A DNA stretch of 64,000 nucleotides from Shewanella sp. HN-41. GTDB taxonomy: Bacteria > Pseudomonadota > Gammaproteobacteria > Enterobacterales > Shewanellaceae. The notes beneath the pieces were generated by a model. That model had not been told where the DNA came from, searched no databases, and worked only from the letters and a program-made list of their open reading frames with translations. Positions 38,084 through 47,817 of this stretch are shown one piece after another (positions within the stretch are counted from its first letter, which is position 1; each line of letters begins with the position of its first letter). The translations under genes were made by a program, and so were the position numbers. The stretch covers positions 62,001 to 126,000 of the forward strand of contig NZ_AFOZ01000040.1 in the NCBI RefSeq assembly GCF_000217915.1, read 5' to 3'.

Positions 38084-38704
38084 CTAAGGCTTGGGATCTT
38101 TTGGCTGAACATCCTTTGAGTCATGCTCTTTAGAATCAAAGTCCTTGTCCGAGAGTTGATGGCTCTCGGGATGTTTATCGCTCGGATCGGCCTTATGCTC
38201 AAAGTCACCTTCGTACACGTTGCCATCGGAATGTTTATCTTGCTCAAAGGGATGCTGCCCGAAAGGATTCGACTGCGAGCCCGATTGTGGGCCAAATGGG
38301 CCGGAGCCAAAACCACCGTGCATTCCACCTTGTAATCCGGAAACAACCCTTAATTGCATACGCTTAAAGACCAAGGCGGCAATCGGGCGACGCGTTAAGG
38401 GGGTCAGTAATAATAGACCAATAAAATCAGTTACAAAGCCAGGAATGACTAGCAATACGCCCGCCATAGCCAACATCATGCCTTCGACAATTTCTTGCCC
38501 CGGTGCTTCGCCACGTACCAGCTTTTGCTGCACTTGCATTAGGGTGCTAAGCCCTTGGCTACGCACTAAAGAGACACCCACTACGGCGGTAAATAGCACT
38601 AACCCCACAGTGGTCCAAGTGCCGAGCACATCTCCCACACGGATTAACACTGACAGTTCAACAACTGGGATCAACACAAATAATAAAAATAGGATTAAAA
38701 ACAT
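38084..38704 (-). CDS. fxsA: FxsA membrane protein
   Basis: A 206-residue inner-membrane protein. The conserved FxsA domain covers residues 1-130: MFLILFLLFVLIPVVELSVL, GTWTTVGLVLFTAVVGVSLVR, then GVLLVIPGFVTDFIGLLLL. A hydrophilic, Asp/His/Lys-rich cytoplasmic tail of about 70 residues follows, longer than in E. coli. The E. coli protein affects exclusion of phage T7 by the F plasmid; the normal cell role is unknown. Confidence 0.93.
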   Translation of the reverse strand: MFLILFLLFVLIPVVELSVLIRVGDVLGTWTTVGLVLFTAVVGVSLVRSQGLSTLMQVQQKLVRGEAPGQEIVEGMMLAMAGVLLVIPGFVTDFIGLLLLTPLTRRPIAALVFKRMQLRVVSGLQGGMHGGFGSGPFGPQSGSQSNPFGQHPFEQDKHSDGNVYEGDFEHKADPSDKHPESHQLSDKDFDSKEHDSKDVQPKDPKP

Positions 38705-38915
38705 ACTGACCTCAGTTTTATCTCACATTCTTGAAAACTAAATGGGGGCGATCCGGTCTAAATTCAAGTCGTCATAGGGAAAGTCGGCAGGGAATGTAAT
38801 TTAGCTCACCCTTTTGTTAAGACGCTAATGTATGAGACCATTAAAACACGTAAAGTAGCTTAACCTAACGGGCTTAAGCGAAGTTTAAGATTGTGGGGGG
38901 ATTATATCTAATACC

Positions 38916-39239
38916 ATGCAGCATCAATATCTAGTGGTAAGCACCACCTGCCCAGATGAAGCTCAGGCCAATGCCTTGGCCCACGCTTTAGTCAAATCCC
39001 GTATCGCGGCTTGTGTTCATATATCAGCCCCCATACGCTCGATTTACTCTTGGGAGGGCAAAACCTGTGAAGAACAAGAAATTAGCTTACAGATAAAATG
39101 TTTACAAAGCCGCTACGAAGAGTTAGAACGGCTAGTGCAAAAGTTACACCCTTATCAAGTACCTGAAATCATTGCCGTACCCGTAACTCACGGGCTACCA
39201 GCCTACTTAGATTGGATAAAAGATAACACTCAGCCATGA
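38916..39239 (+). CDS. cutA: CutA1 divalent-cation tolerance protein
   Basis: A 107-residue trimeric ferredoxin-like protein: VVSTTCPDEAQANALAHALVKSRIAACVH, SIYSWEGK and YQVPEIIAVPVTHGLPAYLDWI, matching CutA1 over its full length. It overlaps dsbD by four bases (ATGA), the same cutA-dsbD order as in E. coli. Confidence 0.96.
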   Translation: MQHQYLVVSTTCPDEAQANALAHALVKSRIAACVHISAPIRSIYSWEGKTCEEQEISLQIKCLQSRYEELERLVQKLHPYQVPEIIAVPVTHGLPAYLDWIKDNTQP

Positions 39240-41071
39240 AAAAACTACTTAGCCTTATCTTCACCTCTTTATTGCTCCTTGCACCTTTAACCCACAGCGG
39301 CAATGTATCGGCCAATAGCTTTGGCTTTTTAAAGAATGAGCCTGAACTTATGCCAGTCGATCAGGCCTTTGCCTTCGACTTTAAGCAAGAGGGCAATAGG
39401 GTCACTCTCAATTGGGTGATTGCCGACGGCTACTATATGTACCGCGATAAGCTTAAGTTCAGCGTCAATGGTGCCGAGCTAGGCACAATAGATCTTCCCA
39501 AGGGTAAGCCCCATAACGATGAGTATTTTGGCGAGCAAGAGGTGTATTACACCTATATCGATATTCCCATTGGCCTAAAGCAAGCCGATGAGAATGGCAT
39601 CCTAAGCGTCACCTTTATGGGCTGTGCCGAAGGCAAATTATGTTACCCGCCGACCAAACGCGATGTCACCCTCAAAGCCGTTGCCGCCAATGATGGTCTG
39701 TTAGTGAGCACTGACAATGCCGATGCGCCAGGTGCAAGCAATGCCGAGGAAGCCAGTGCCGCTCAAGCGCCCACTCAGCCTATTACTCAGCAAGATACAT
39801 TAAGCCAAATGCTCTCAAACGACAGCCTGATTTGGACCTTAGTGATCTTCTTTGGTTTAGGTATAGGTCTGGCATTAACCCCCTGCGTCTTTCCTATGTA
39901 CCCGATTTTATCGGGCATCATTGTCGGCCAAGGGCAAAAACTCTCGACCGCAAAAGCCTTTACCCTGTCCATGGCCTATGTACAAGGTATGGCAATCACT
40001 TACTCGATTTTAGGCTTAGTCGTCGCCTCGGCGGGGCTTAAGTACCAGGCGGCGCTACAGCATCCCGCCGTATTAGTCGTACTCGCTATTCTGTTCTTTG
40101 TGCTCAGTTTATCTATGTTTGGTCTCTATGATTTGAAGCTGCCATCGAGCTGGCAGGAGAAGATGAACTCTGTATCAAACAATCAAAAGGGCGGCAATTT
40201 AGTCGGCGTATTTTTGATGGGGGTGATTTCAGGTTTAGTGGCATCGCCCTGCACTACGGCACCACTTTCTGGCGCACTCGTGTATGTCGCACAAACCGGC
40301 GATCTGCTACAGGGGTTTCTCGCGCTCTATGTGCTCAGCATGGGAATGGGTGTGCCTTTACTGATCATAGGTACCTCGGGTGGTAAGCTGCTGCCGCGCG
40401 CGGGCGCTTGGATGAACATCATCAAAACCGTGTTCGGTTTCCTGTTGATTGCCGTGTCTATCGTGATGCTCGGCCGTATTTGGACGGGTCTAGTCTCCGA
40501 TGTGCTTTGGGCGCTGTGGGGCATTAGCTTCACGGGTTACCTGATGCACCAAAATAAACTCAGTACCTTTAACTGGAAACAGACAGTCCGTTCAGTGCTG
40601 CTGACATTGGCCCTATTGGCCAGCTTCTCCTATGGTTTCCAGGCGGTAATGGGGCATTTCGGCTTTACCCATAATGTAGTGGGCACGGCGGCAACCGTTG
40701 AACAACCCCACGGCTTTAAACGGATTAAATCCATTGAAGATCTTGAACAAGAAATTGCAGCCGCTACCGCCCAAGGTAAACCTGTGATGCTGGATCTCTA
40801 CGCCGACTGGTGTGTTGCCTGTAAAGAGTTTGAGGCCATCACCTTTAAGGACGCCGATGTCTTGATTCGCATGAATAAAATCGTCTTACTGCAAGCGGAT
40901 GTCACTAAAAGTGATGCCGTAGATGTAGCACTGTTAGAAAAGTACAATGTGCTCGGTCTACCCACTCTCTTGATGTTTAGCGAGCAGGGTGAACAAAGGG
41001 AAGATTTACGCGTGACGGGTTTTATGGGCCCTAAAGACTTTGCAGCCCATTTAGACCATCTGGTGGAATAG
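39236..41071 (+). CDS. dsbD: Thiol:disulfide interchange protein DsbD
   Basis: A 611-residue protein that carries electrons from cytoplasmic thioredoxin to periplasmic DsbC/CcmG. Signal peptide; N-terminal domain with the Cys pair in MGCAEGKLCYPP; an eight-helix membrane domain with Cys in ALTPCVFPMYPI and ASPCTTAPL; and a C-terminal thioredoxin domain with DWCVACKEFE. Coupled to cutA by overlap; a terminator follows. Confidence 0.97.
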   Translation: MKKLLSLIFTSLLLLAPLTHSGNVSANSFGFLKNEPELMPVDQAFAFDFKQEGNRVTLNWVIADGYYMYRDKLKFSVNGAELGTIDLPKGKPHNDEYFGEQEVYYTYIDIPIGLKQADENGILSVTFMGCAEGKLCYPPTKRDVTLKAVAANDGLLVSTDNADAPGASNAEEASAAQAPTQPITQQDTLSQMLSNDSLIWTLVIFFGLGIGLALTPCVFPMYPILSGIIVGQGQKLSTAKAFTLSMAYVQGMAITYSILGLVVASAGLKYQAALQHPAVLVVLAILFFVLSLSMFGLYDLKLPSSWQEKMNSVSNNQKGGNLVGVFLMGVISGLVASPCTTAPLSGALVYVAQTGDLLQGFLALYVLSMGMGVPLLIIGTSGGKLLPRAGAWMNIIKTVFGFLLIAVSIVMLGRIWTGLVSDVLWALWGISFTGYLMHQNKLSTFNWKQTVRSVLLTLALLASFSYGFQAVMGHFGFTHNVVGTAATVEQPHGFKRIKSIEDLEQEIAAATAQGKPVMLDLYADWCVACKEFEAITFKDADVLIRMNKIVLLQADVTKSDAVDVALLEKYNVLGLPTLLMFSEQGEQREDLRVTGFMGPKDFAAHLDHLVE

Positions 41072-41130
41072 CCAAACTTAGACCACTCACGCCACGGCGC
41101 ATCCCCTGTTAGATTTAGCGCAACTTCAAC

Positions 41131-41167
41131 AAAAAGCGGACTTTTTTCATTAAAAGTCCGCTTTTTT
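41131..41167 (+). terminator. Intrinsic terminator of cutA-dsbD
   Basis: Stem AAAAAGCGGACTTTT / AAAAGTCCGCTTTTT with a short TTCAT loop. The T run continues on the plus strand; A run on the other side makes it two-way. Confidence 0.9.
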
Positions 41168-41231
41168 ATCGCACTGTCATCGATTTCTTATACAATTCCC
41201 ATTTCATCTGGACTTTTTAGATTGGAGCATT

Positions 41232-42872
41232 ATGGAACCTGCCATCCTGATTATCACCCTTATCTGCGGCATGCTCGTCAGCCGTATAGGACTGCCACCG
41301 CTTATCGGCTACCTAGTGGCGGGTTTTGTGTTGTTTGTATTCGGAATAGAAAAAGACAGTCTGCCGCTGCTACAAGAACTCGCTAACCTCGGGGTCACAT
41401 TACTGTTATTTGCCATAGGGTTAAAACTCGATATTCGTAGCCTATTTAAAGCTGAAGTATGGGCGGGTTCGAGTATTCATTTGATCATATCCATCCTTGT
41501 TTTTGTGCCTATTCTCAAACTACTCGGCCTTTTGGGGTTAACCCAGCTCACGAGTCTTACCCTCGAACAATTGACCTTACTCGCCTTTGCCTTAAGCTTC
41601 TCCAGTACGGTTTTTGCGGTAAAAGTATTGGAAGATAAAGGGGATATGCAATCCCTCTATGGCCGTGTCGCCATAGGGATCTTGATTATGCAGGATATTT
41701 TTGCCGTACTGTTTTTAACCATTTCCAAGGGGGATATACCTTCCGTATGGGCTTTCACATTACTCCTATTACCACTGGCTAAGCCACTTATTTACAAAGC
41801 CTTTGACCGTGTCGGCCACGGTGAACTATTAGTACTTTTCGGCCTAGTGATGGCGTTGGTTGTCGGTGCTTGGCTATTTGAAGCCGTTGGACTCAAACCG
41901 GATCTCGGCGCATTGATTATCGGTATCTTGCTGGCGGGGCACAAAAAATCCTCTGAACTGGCAAAATCCCTGTTTTATTTTAAGGAACTCTTCCTTGTTG
42001 CCTTCTTCTTAACCATTGGCCTCAATGGTCTTCCTACGATATCGGATATAGCTATTGCGGCACTCTTGGTATTGCTAATCCCACTGAAAATCTTACTGTT
42101 TGTATACATACTCACCCGCTTTAAACTGAGATCGCGTACCTCAATGCTGGCCTCATTTAACTTAGGTAACTTCTCTGAGTTCGGCCTTATCGTGGCGGCA
42201 GTGGCCACCAGCAAGGGCTGGCTACCACCGCAATGGCTAGTCATTATCGCGGTTGCCTTAAGCTTTAGTTTCCTGCTTGCTGCACCGCTAAATGCGAGCG
42301 TGGGTAGAATTTATCAAAGATTCCAGCAACGTCTCGTCAAACTTGAAAAACGGCCGTTGCACCCAGAGGACAGACCTATCGCCATAGGTAATCCGCGTTT
42401 CTTGATTCTAGGTATGGGGCGCATAGGTAGTGGTGCTTACGATGAGCTGCACACTAGGTTCAGCGGTGAAATCCTTGGGATCGAACATAAACAGGAAATC
42501 GTTGATCTGCATCGAGCCAAAGGCCGTAACGTGGTACAGGGCGACGCCGCCGATACCGATTTTTGGGAGAAGCTCGACAGAGCCCCCAATCTCGAATTGG
42601 TACTACTCGCTATGCCCCAACATACGGGGAATCTGTTCGCCGTTGAGCAACTCAAAAAGCTCAATTATCAGGGTAAGCTCAGCGCCATAGTCCAGTATGG
42701 CGATGATGCGGCCTCCCTGCGAGCTTCCGGTGTCCATAGCGTATACAACCTCTATGAAGCGGCGGGTGCGGGTTTTGTCGACCATGTGGCCGAAGAGCTG
42801 CTGTCAGGCTCAGAGAGTGAGGATGCTGATAATAAAGCCACTCTCAACGCCAGTGTGACACCCCAAGTCTAG
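41232..42872 (+). CDS. Kef-type cation:proton antiporter with TrkA-N domain
   Basis: A 546-residue protein of the CPA2 family. About 12 membrane helices (1-370) include GVTLLLFAIGLKLDIRSL and the ion-site region LGALIIGILLAGHKKS. A cytoplasmic Rossmann TrkA-N domain follows from about residue 385 (RFLILGMGRIGSGAYDEL, GDAADTDFWEKL), which binds NAD(H) or another nucleotide and gates the channel. Resembles YbaL/KefB-type potassium efflux. No KefF-like partner nearby. Confidence 0.92.
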   Translation: MEPAILIITLICGMLVSRIGLPPLIGYLVAGFVLFVFGIEKDSLPLLQELANLGVTLLLFAIGLKLDIRSLFKAEVWAGSSIHLIISILVFVPILKLLGLLGLTQLTSLTLEQLTLLAFALSFSSTVFAVKVLEDKGDMQSLYGRVAIGILIMQDIFAVLFLTISKGDIPSVWAFTLLLLPLAKPLIYKAFDRVGHGELLVLFGLVMALVVGAWLFEAVGLKPDLGALIIGILLAGHKKSSELAKSLFYFKELFLVAFFLTIGLNGLPTISDIAIAALLVLLIPLKILLFVYILTRFKLRSRTSMLASFNLGNFSEFGLIVAAVATSKGWLPPQWLVIIAVALSFSFLLAAPLNASVGRIYQRFQQRLVKLEKRPLHPEDRPIAIGNPRFLILGMGRIGSGAYDELHTRFSGEILGIEHKQEIVDLHRAKGRNVVQGDAADTDFWEKLDRAPNLELVLLAMPQHTGNLFAVEQLKKLNYQGKLSAIVQYGDDAASLRASGVHSVYNLYEAAGAGFVDHVAEELLSGSESEDADNKATLNASVTPQV

Positions 42873-42924
42873 TGATGCTACAGCTAAAGCTGCCTTGAAT
42901 TAAAATCACTTAATAACACACGAT

Positions 42925-42956
42925 ACCGATTCAGAGAAATCTCTCCCTGATTCGGT
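42925..42956 (+). terminator. Intrinsic terminator after the antiporter gene
   Basis: Stem ACCGATTCAG / CTGATTCGGT with an inner AGAGA/TCTC extension, followed by ATTTC. Confidence 0.8.
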
Positions 42957-43171
42957 ATTTCTATCCTCGATATGACCATCTACTCCTTTTAAATCAATCT
43001 ACTAGATAGATAATCTAGGGTAGCATTGCCACGCATAAAATCCGTGTCGGTTTTGTCTGATGAGGATAACGCTTTTGCCATACAAAATCTCAGTTACATA
43101 GCCGACTCAGTCGTGATATAAATCGAAGACAAGAACGAAATGAGCTCAGCTTTTTTGGAAGTTTTCACAGC

Positions 43172-44317
43172 ATGTCAAATCCTGCGCAACGCGCCACTAA
43201 GTTATTTGTCCAAACCTTTGGCACTAAAGCCGACGATTTATACCAAGCTCCTGGCCGCGTTAATCTGATCGGTGAATACACAGATTACAATGACGGCTTC
43301 GTACTCCCCGCCGCCATTAATTTTCACACTGTTATTGCGGTAAAACGCCGTGAAGACACTAAATTTCGTGCCGTTGCCGACGCCTTTCCCGGACAAATTA
43401 AAGAGTGGACCTTTGGTCAAGAAACCGACATGAACCCGGAAGACGGTTGGGTCAATTATCTAAAGGGCTTCACCGCCGCTATGGCCCACACGGGGTTATT
43501 AGCCAAGGGCTTAGACTTAGCCGTGGTAGGTGATGTACCACTAGCGGCGGGTTTATCTTCCTCCGGCGCCTTAGTGGTGGCCTTTGGCACTGCGATTAGC
43601 GACAGTAGCCAACTGCACTTATCCCCAATGGCAGTGGCGCAATTAGCCCAACGCGGTGAACACCGCTATGTCGCCTCGGCTTACAGCATTATGGATCATA
43701 TGATCAGCGCTATGGGTGAACAGGATCATGCCCTGCTGATTGACTGCTTAGATCTGGACAGTGAAGCCATTTCCATCCCAGAAAATTTAAGCCTGATCAT
43801 CATAGATGCCCATATAGAGAAACAACGTTTAGCCGCGACTAACCAGCAACGCCGCGATGAGTGTGCCCAAGCCGCCGAGCACTTTGGCTTAGATGCACTG
43901 CGCCACCTCGATTTACGTCAACTAGAAGGTGCCAAGGCTGATTTGGATGAGGTGTTATACCGCAGAGCGAAACACGTAGTCACAGAGAATCAACGAACTC
44001 AGAGTGCAGCCCGCGCACTGGAGCAAAATAATATCCAAAAATTCAGTCATTTAATGGCACAGTCCCATGCTTCGTTGCGGGATGATTTTGAGGTGACACT
44101 GCCAGAGTTTGATACCTTAGTCGATATTGTCAGCCAAGTGATTGGCGAGCGTGGTGGTATCCGCATGACCGATGGTTGTGTGGTGGCCTTGGTTGACCAT
44201 GAATTGACGGATGCAGTGGTCGCAGCTGTAGAACATGAGTTCCTCGATCAAACGGGAATAGATGCAACTGTTTACCTCTGCTCCGCCAGTGCTGGAGCCA
44301 GCCGCATCGACAGTTGA
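43172..44317 (+). CDS. galK: Galactokinase
   Basis: A 381-residue GHMP kinase that phosphorylates galactose with ATP. Motif 1 APGRVNLIGEYTDYNDGFVL, motif 2 VPLAAGLSSSGALVVAFGTA and motif 3 near MTDGCVVALV are present. The usual His of GEHTDY is Tyr here. GGAAG lies 10 nt before the ATG. Followed after 144 bp by galM, so a small galactose-use unit; no galE or galT in the window. Confidence 0.95.
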   Translation: MSNPAQRATKLFVQTFGTKADDLYQAPGRVNLIGEYTDYNDGFVLPAAINFHTVIAVKRREDTKFRAVADAFPGQIKEWTFGQETDMNPEDGWVNYLKGFTAAMAHTGLLAKGLDLAVVGDVPLAAGLSSSGALVVAFGTAISDSSQLHLSPMAVAQLAQRGEHRYVASAYSIMDHMISAMGEQDHALLIDCLDLDSEAISIPENLSLIIIDAHIEKQRLAATNQQRRDECAQAAEHFGLDALRHLDLRQLEGAKADLDEVLYRRAKHVVTENQRTQSAARALEQNNIQKFSHLMAQSHASLRDDFEVTLPEFDTLVDIVSQVIGERGGIRMTDGCVVALVDHELTDAVVAAVEHEFLDQTGIDATVYLCSASAGASRIDS

Positions 44318-44461
44318 GTCATTCGGCCTAAGCGCCCACAGTCACAGCCTAAATAGCCCTCAATACCATACGAATTCAGCTAGGGTTCCTATGGTATTCA
44401 TTATTTTTAAAAGGCAAAATCAAACAGTTACTCTGACATATTCAATATAGAGGGAAGCTAA

Positions 44462-45496
44462 ATGGTACATTTCAGCGTATTAGATCCTTGGACAGATCCC
44501 CGCGGTGGCGATATCGAACGGGTAAGGATCGATAATGGCATACTTGCATTAGAAATCATCAGCTTAGGCGGTATTATCCGCTCCCTATGGGCTCCAGATA
44601 AACACGGCGAGCGTGGCAACATAGTATTAGGTTGCGATAGCGCCGAAGATTACCTAACACAAAATGCCCATTTAGGTGCCATCGCCGGACGTTTTGCCAA
44701 CCGAATAGCCCACGGCAAAATGCACTATCAAGGGCAAGACTATCAATTAGATGTCAACCAAGCGACTAACTGCTTACACGGTGGAAGCGAAGGTTTTAAT
44801 CGCAAGAACTGGCACCTAGGTCCACTACCCGATGGTGTTCGCCTGACCTTAATGAGCCCTGATGGCGATATGGGATTTCCTGGAAATTGCACAGTGCAAT
44901 TAGATTATCGCCTAGCGGCGAATAATCTCTTTGTGGAAATCTTAGCCTCTGTGGATAAAGCCTGCCCAGTGAGTCTAACCCAGCACAGCTATTTCAATCT
45001 CGATGGCTCAAACACTAACCATGATCATCTAGTGCAAATTGATGCGACACGTTATCTCACCATGGATGATGTCGGAGTGCCAACGGGGATTGCCAACGCC
45101 AAGGGAACCATTTTCGATTTGACTCAAGGAGTCACTCTTGGGGATAAACTTCATGATCCCGTGCTTGAAAGTACCCGCGGTTATGATCACTGTTATCTTA
45201 TGGATAATGCCGACGGCTCACTCGCCCGTGTTGGTTGTTTGAGTAGCCCTATCAGTGGCCGCGCTATGACCTTATTCACCAACCAACCCAGCGTACAACT
45301 CTACTGCGCCAACTTCTTAGAAGGAACTCTGGGTCGTAATCAACAGGTATTGCATCAACACCATGGCGTATGTTTGGAGCCGCAAATGCTGCCAGACTCG
45401 CCCAATCAAACCGAGTTATTTGGCGATGCAGTGTGGCTAGTTCCGGGTAAGATTTATCATCATATTAGCCGCTATCAATTTGATATTGATGCCTAA
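44462..45496 (+). CDS. galM: Aldose 1-epimerase (mutarotase)
   Basis: A 344-residue enzyme that interconverts alpha and beta forms of galactose/glucose. RFANRIAHGKMHYQGQDYQL, NCLHGGSEGFNRKNW and the catalytic His in SLTQHSYFNLDG are visible; the catalytic Glu lies in CLEPQMLPDSPNQ. GGAAG precedes the ATG. Supplies the alpha anomer to GalK upstream. Confidence 0.95.
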   Translation: MVHFSVLDPWTDPRGGDIERVRIDNGILALEIISLGGIIRSLWAPDKHGERGNIVLGCDSAEDYLTQNAHLGAIAGRFANRIAHGKMHYQGQDYQLDVNQATNCLHGGSEGFNRKNWHLGPLPDGVRLTLMSPDGDMGFPGNCTVQLDYRLAANNLFVEILASVDKACPVSLTQHSYFNLDGSNTNHDHLVQIDATRYLTMDDVGVPTGIANAKGTIFDLTQGVTLGDKLHDPVLESTRGYDHCYLMDNADGSLARVGCLSSPISGRAMTLFTNQPSVQLYCANFLEGTLGRNQQVLHQHHGVCLEPQMLPDSPNQTELFGDAVWLVPGKIYHHISRYQFDIDA

Positions 45497-45632
45497 ATCA
45501 TTGGGCCTAATAGGCTACATCACCCTAAAAAGTGATCGACTGTGCGGGTCCAAGACTTAACATAAATGGGCGAGGAACGGGGATGAGGTTGTTTACGCCA
45601 GGGAACGAGGTGCAGTAGGGAAAGGCAGCGAT

Positions 45633-45663
45633 AAGGAATAAAATAAACACTATTTTATCCCTT
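45633..45663. terminator. Terminator between galM and convergent gene
   Basis: Stem AAGGAATAAAAT (45633-45644) / ATTTTATCCCTT (45652-45663) with one wobble pair and a 7-nt loop. AT-rich on both sides; lies between convergent genes. Confidence 0.6.
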
Positions 45664-45698
45664 ACACTCACAGAGTCAGCCCTTAGGCTGGCGCTGTG

Positions 45699-46103
45699 TT
45701 AATCATCAAAATCATCGCCCCAATCGTCATCAAAATCCGCGCCGATAGCGTCGGTTTCAATTTCAGGCTCAACTTCAGGTTTGGCCTTACGCACAGGCCC
45801 AGTTTCCTTAACGTTGTTCAGGTCGATACGAGCTTGATGCTTACTCATGAATTGAGCCCTAGCCGCCTTCCATGCCCCACCAAACTTAGCCTCAGCAGCT
45901 TTTAACGCAGCCTCATCTAAGTCATATAGGTTCACTTTGACTATATCTTCAACATACTCAATGATCGCATCACGATCTGTGTTGTATAAATAGATACGTC
46001 CGGGGGAGGCGTCTGGCAGCTGGTTGTCATGCACGACAATCGCGTTGCCTTTCGATGTTCTCAGCTCACCATACCAAACCTGTTTCTTTGCTGTGTTATA
46101 CAT
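45699..46103 (-). CDS. Conserved hypothetical protein with acidic tail
   Basis: A 134-residue protein: a compact N-terminal part (MYNTAKKQVWYGELRTSKGN, YNTDRDAIIEYVEDI) and a helix LKAAEAKFGGAWKAARAQF, then a Pro/Glu linker and a very acidic end (DFDDDWGDDFDD). AGGG lies 9 nt before the ATG at 46103. No family recognised; likely a cytoplasmic Shewanella protein. Confidence 0.7.
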   Translation of the reverse strand: MYNTAKKQVWYGELRTSKGNAIVVHDNQLPDASPGRIYLYNTDRDAIIEYVEDIVKVNLYDLDEAALKAAEAKFGGAWKAARAQFMSKHQARIDLNNVKETGPVRKAKPEVEPEIETDAIGADFDDDWGDDFDD

Positions 46104-46412
46104 ATATGCCAATACCCTTAAATCAACACATACACTATGAGTTTTTTAGTCTGAATAAGCGAAGCGTCGCTTGCTTTGATCCACGAATAGCGCCGGAAAG
46201 TCTCTGACGTTTTCAACTGGGTATTTTTACAGAATATTTCCGATAATCAATGCCTCATACCATGAAATTTTCACTTATTACGCATTAATTTCGACCAAAG
46301 TCCCTAAAAAGTTTGCTCACTAACGACTTTAGTCGAAAAAATCATCGCAGCAAGTTTTATTCGCCCCATGTTACTCGCCGAAGAAAAACTCACCTAAGGT
46401 GAATAAAGCGCT
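46104..46412. other. Gap with one strong hairpin
   Basis: About 310 bp without a gene. It holds a 14-bp inverted repeat with one mismatch (46289-46302 / 46325-46338, TTTCGACCAAAGTC type) with an A/T run at its right end, perhaps the terminator of the broken oxidoreductase gene. Nothing else seen. Confidence 0.5.
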
Positions 46413-47419
46413 TCATTCGCCCAATGTGAGGACCACTTTTCCCCTGTGTGCTCCCGACTCCATTAATGCATGGGCCTTAGCAGCCTCACTAAGCGGGAAA
46501 GTGGCAAAAATATTGGGCACTATTTGATGGCTATCGAGCAGCGGCCACACACGCTCACGTAACTGTTTAGCGATCTCGGCCTTGGCTTCAACACTCTGCG
46601 GTCTTAGGGTCGACCCCGTCCAGACAATGCGTTTGGCCATCAAACGAAAAAGTTCGATCTCGGCCCTAGGGCCACGTTGCATGGCGACAGAGACCATGCG
46701 GCCATCCATTGCGAGTGCCTGTAAATTGAGGTTGATAAAGTCGCCACCCGCGATATCAAACACAACATTGACCCCTTTATCTTGGGTGAATGCCATAGCA
46801 GCTTCGACAAAATGTTGAGTGCGATAATTGATCACCTCTAGGGCACCGAGGCTCAAACAATATTCACGCTTCTCATCCTGCCCCGTGGTCGCAATCACTT
46901 TTGAACCTAATACGCTAGCGAGCTGAATCGCCGTACTGCCGATACCACCCGAGCCACCGTGGATCAGCACTGTCTCGCCCGCCTTCAGTCCCGCACGCAT
47001 GAATAGATTGCCCCATACGGTGAAGAAAGTTTCAGGCAACGCGGCCGCCTGCACATAGCTAAAACCCGTTGGAATAGGCAAACAATGGGCCGCATAGGTG
47101 AGCACATACTCACCATAACCACCGCCCGGCACTAAGGCGCATACCTTATCGCCGATTTGCCATTGGCTAAACCCCCCTCACCCAGAGCACAAATATCCCC
47201 AGCGACCTCAAGCCCAATAATAGGTGATGCCCCAGGTGGTGGCGGATAAGCCCCGACTCTTTGTTTGATATCCGGACCATTCACCCCCGCGGCATGCACA
47301 CGGATTAACACTTGGCCTGCGGCAGGCACAGGTAAAGGTGAGCGCGATAGCTGCATCACCTCGGCCCCCCCGGGCTGCTCAACATGGATATGGGTGTATT
47401 CGCTTGGTAAAGCTAGCAT
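46413..47419 (-). pseudogene. Zinc-independent quinone oxidoreductase (MDR family), frameshifted
   Basis: Two frames together make a full NAD(P)H:quinone oxidoreductase of about 335 residues. The first (start 47419) has AAGQVLIRVHAAGVNGPDIKQR and ASPIIGLEVAG, then goes out of frame after GEGG. The second resumes as QWQIGDKVCALVPGGGYGEYV and contains the nucleotide motif VLIHGGSGGIGSTAIQL. The shift is at a run of six G (47172-47177, written as C on the plus strand); seven G would restore one frame reading GEGGFSQWQ. The rest is intact, so the loss is recent, phase-variable or a sequencing error. Confidence 0.85.
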
Positions 47420-47817
47420 AGATAGCTCCTAAAATTTTTGTTCCTGCTCCCCCCGAGTTATCTCAGCGTGCAATGACACTCAGAGATATTCTAAGGTTTA
47501 ATCTATGGAATAGGAGACGGTTTTCGACCAAAGATAAGCAAGTCGTCATAGGGTTTGTTGGGCTAAGCTAACGCAATTTCAAGCCCAATGGCCAGATTTA
47601 TTCTTGATGACCATAAAGGTGCGAGCGCTGATACCTGACAGCCAACTGGCGGTGGTTTGGGCCCATAGCCTAAAGGTATGGCCCCAGAGATTGCCAGTAA
47701 AAACCAGATAGGATATTAAAATAAAACAAACAGCTATATAAAAAACTTAAACCACTCAAAGAAATATAAACCACAACAAGCGAGAAACAGATGGAAAGCC
47801 AGCCTGTTAGCAAGCCA
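47420..47817. other. Intergenic gap, nothing recognised
   Basis: Nearly 400 bp between two minus-strand genes. I see no ORF, RNA or strong hairpin in it; it should hold the promoter of the oxidoreductase pseudogene. Confidence 0.4.
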
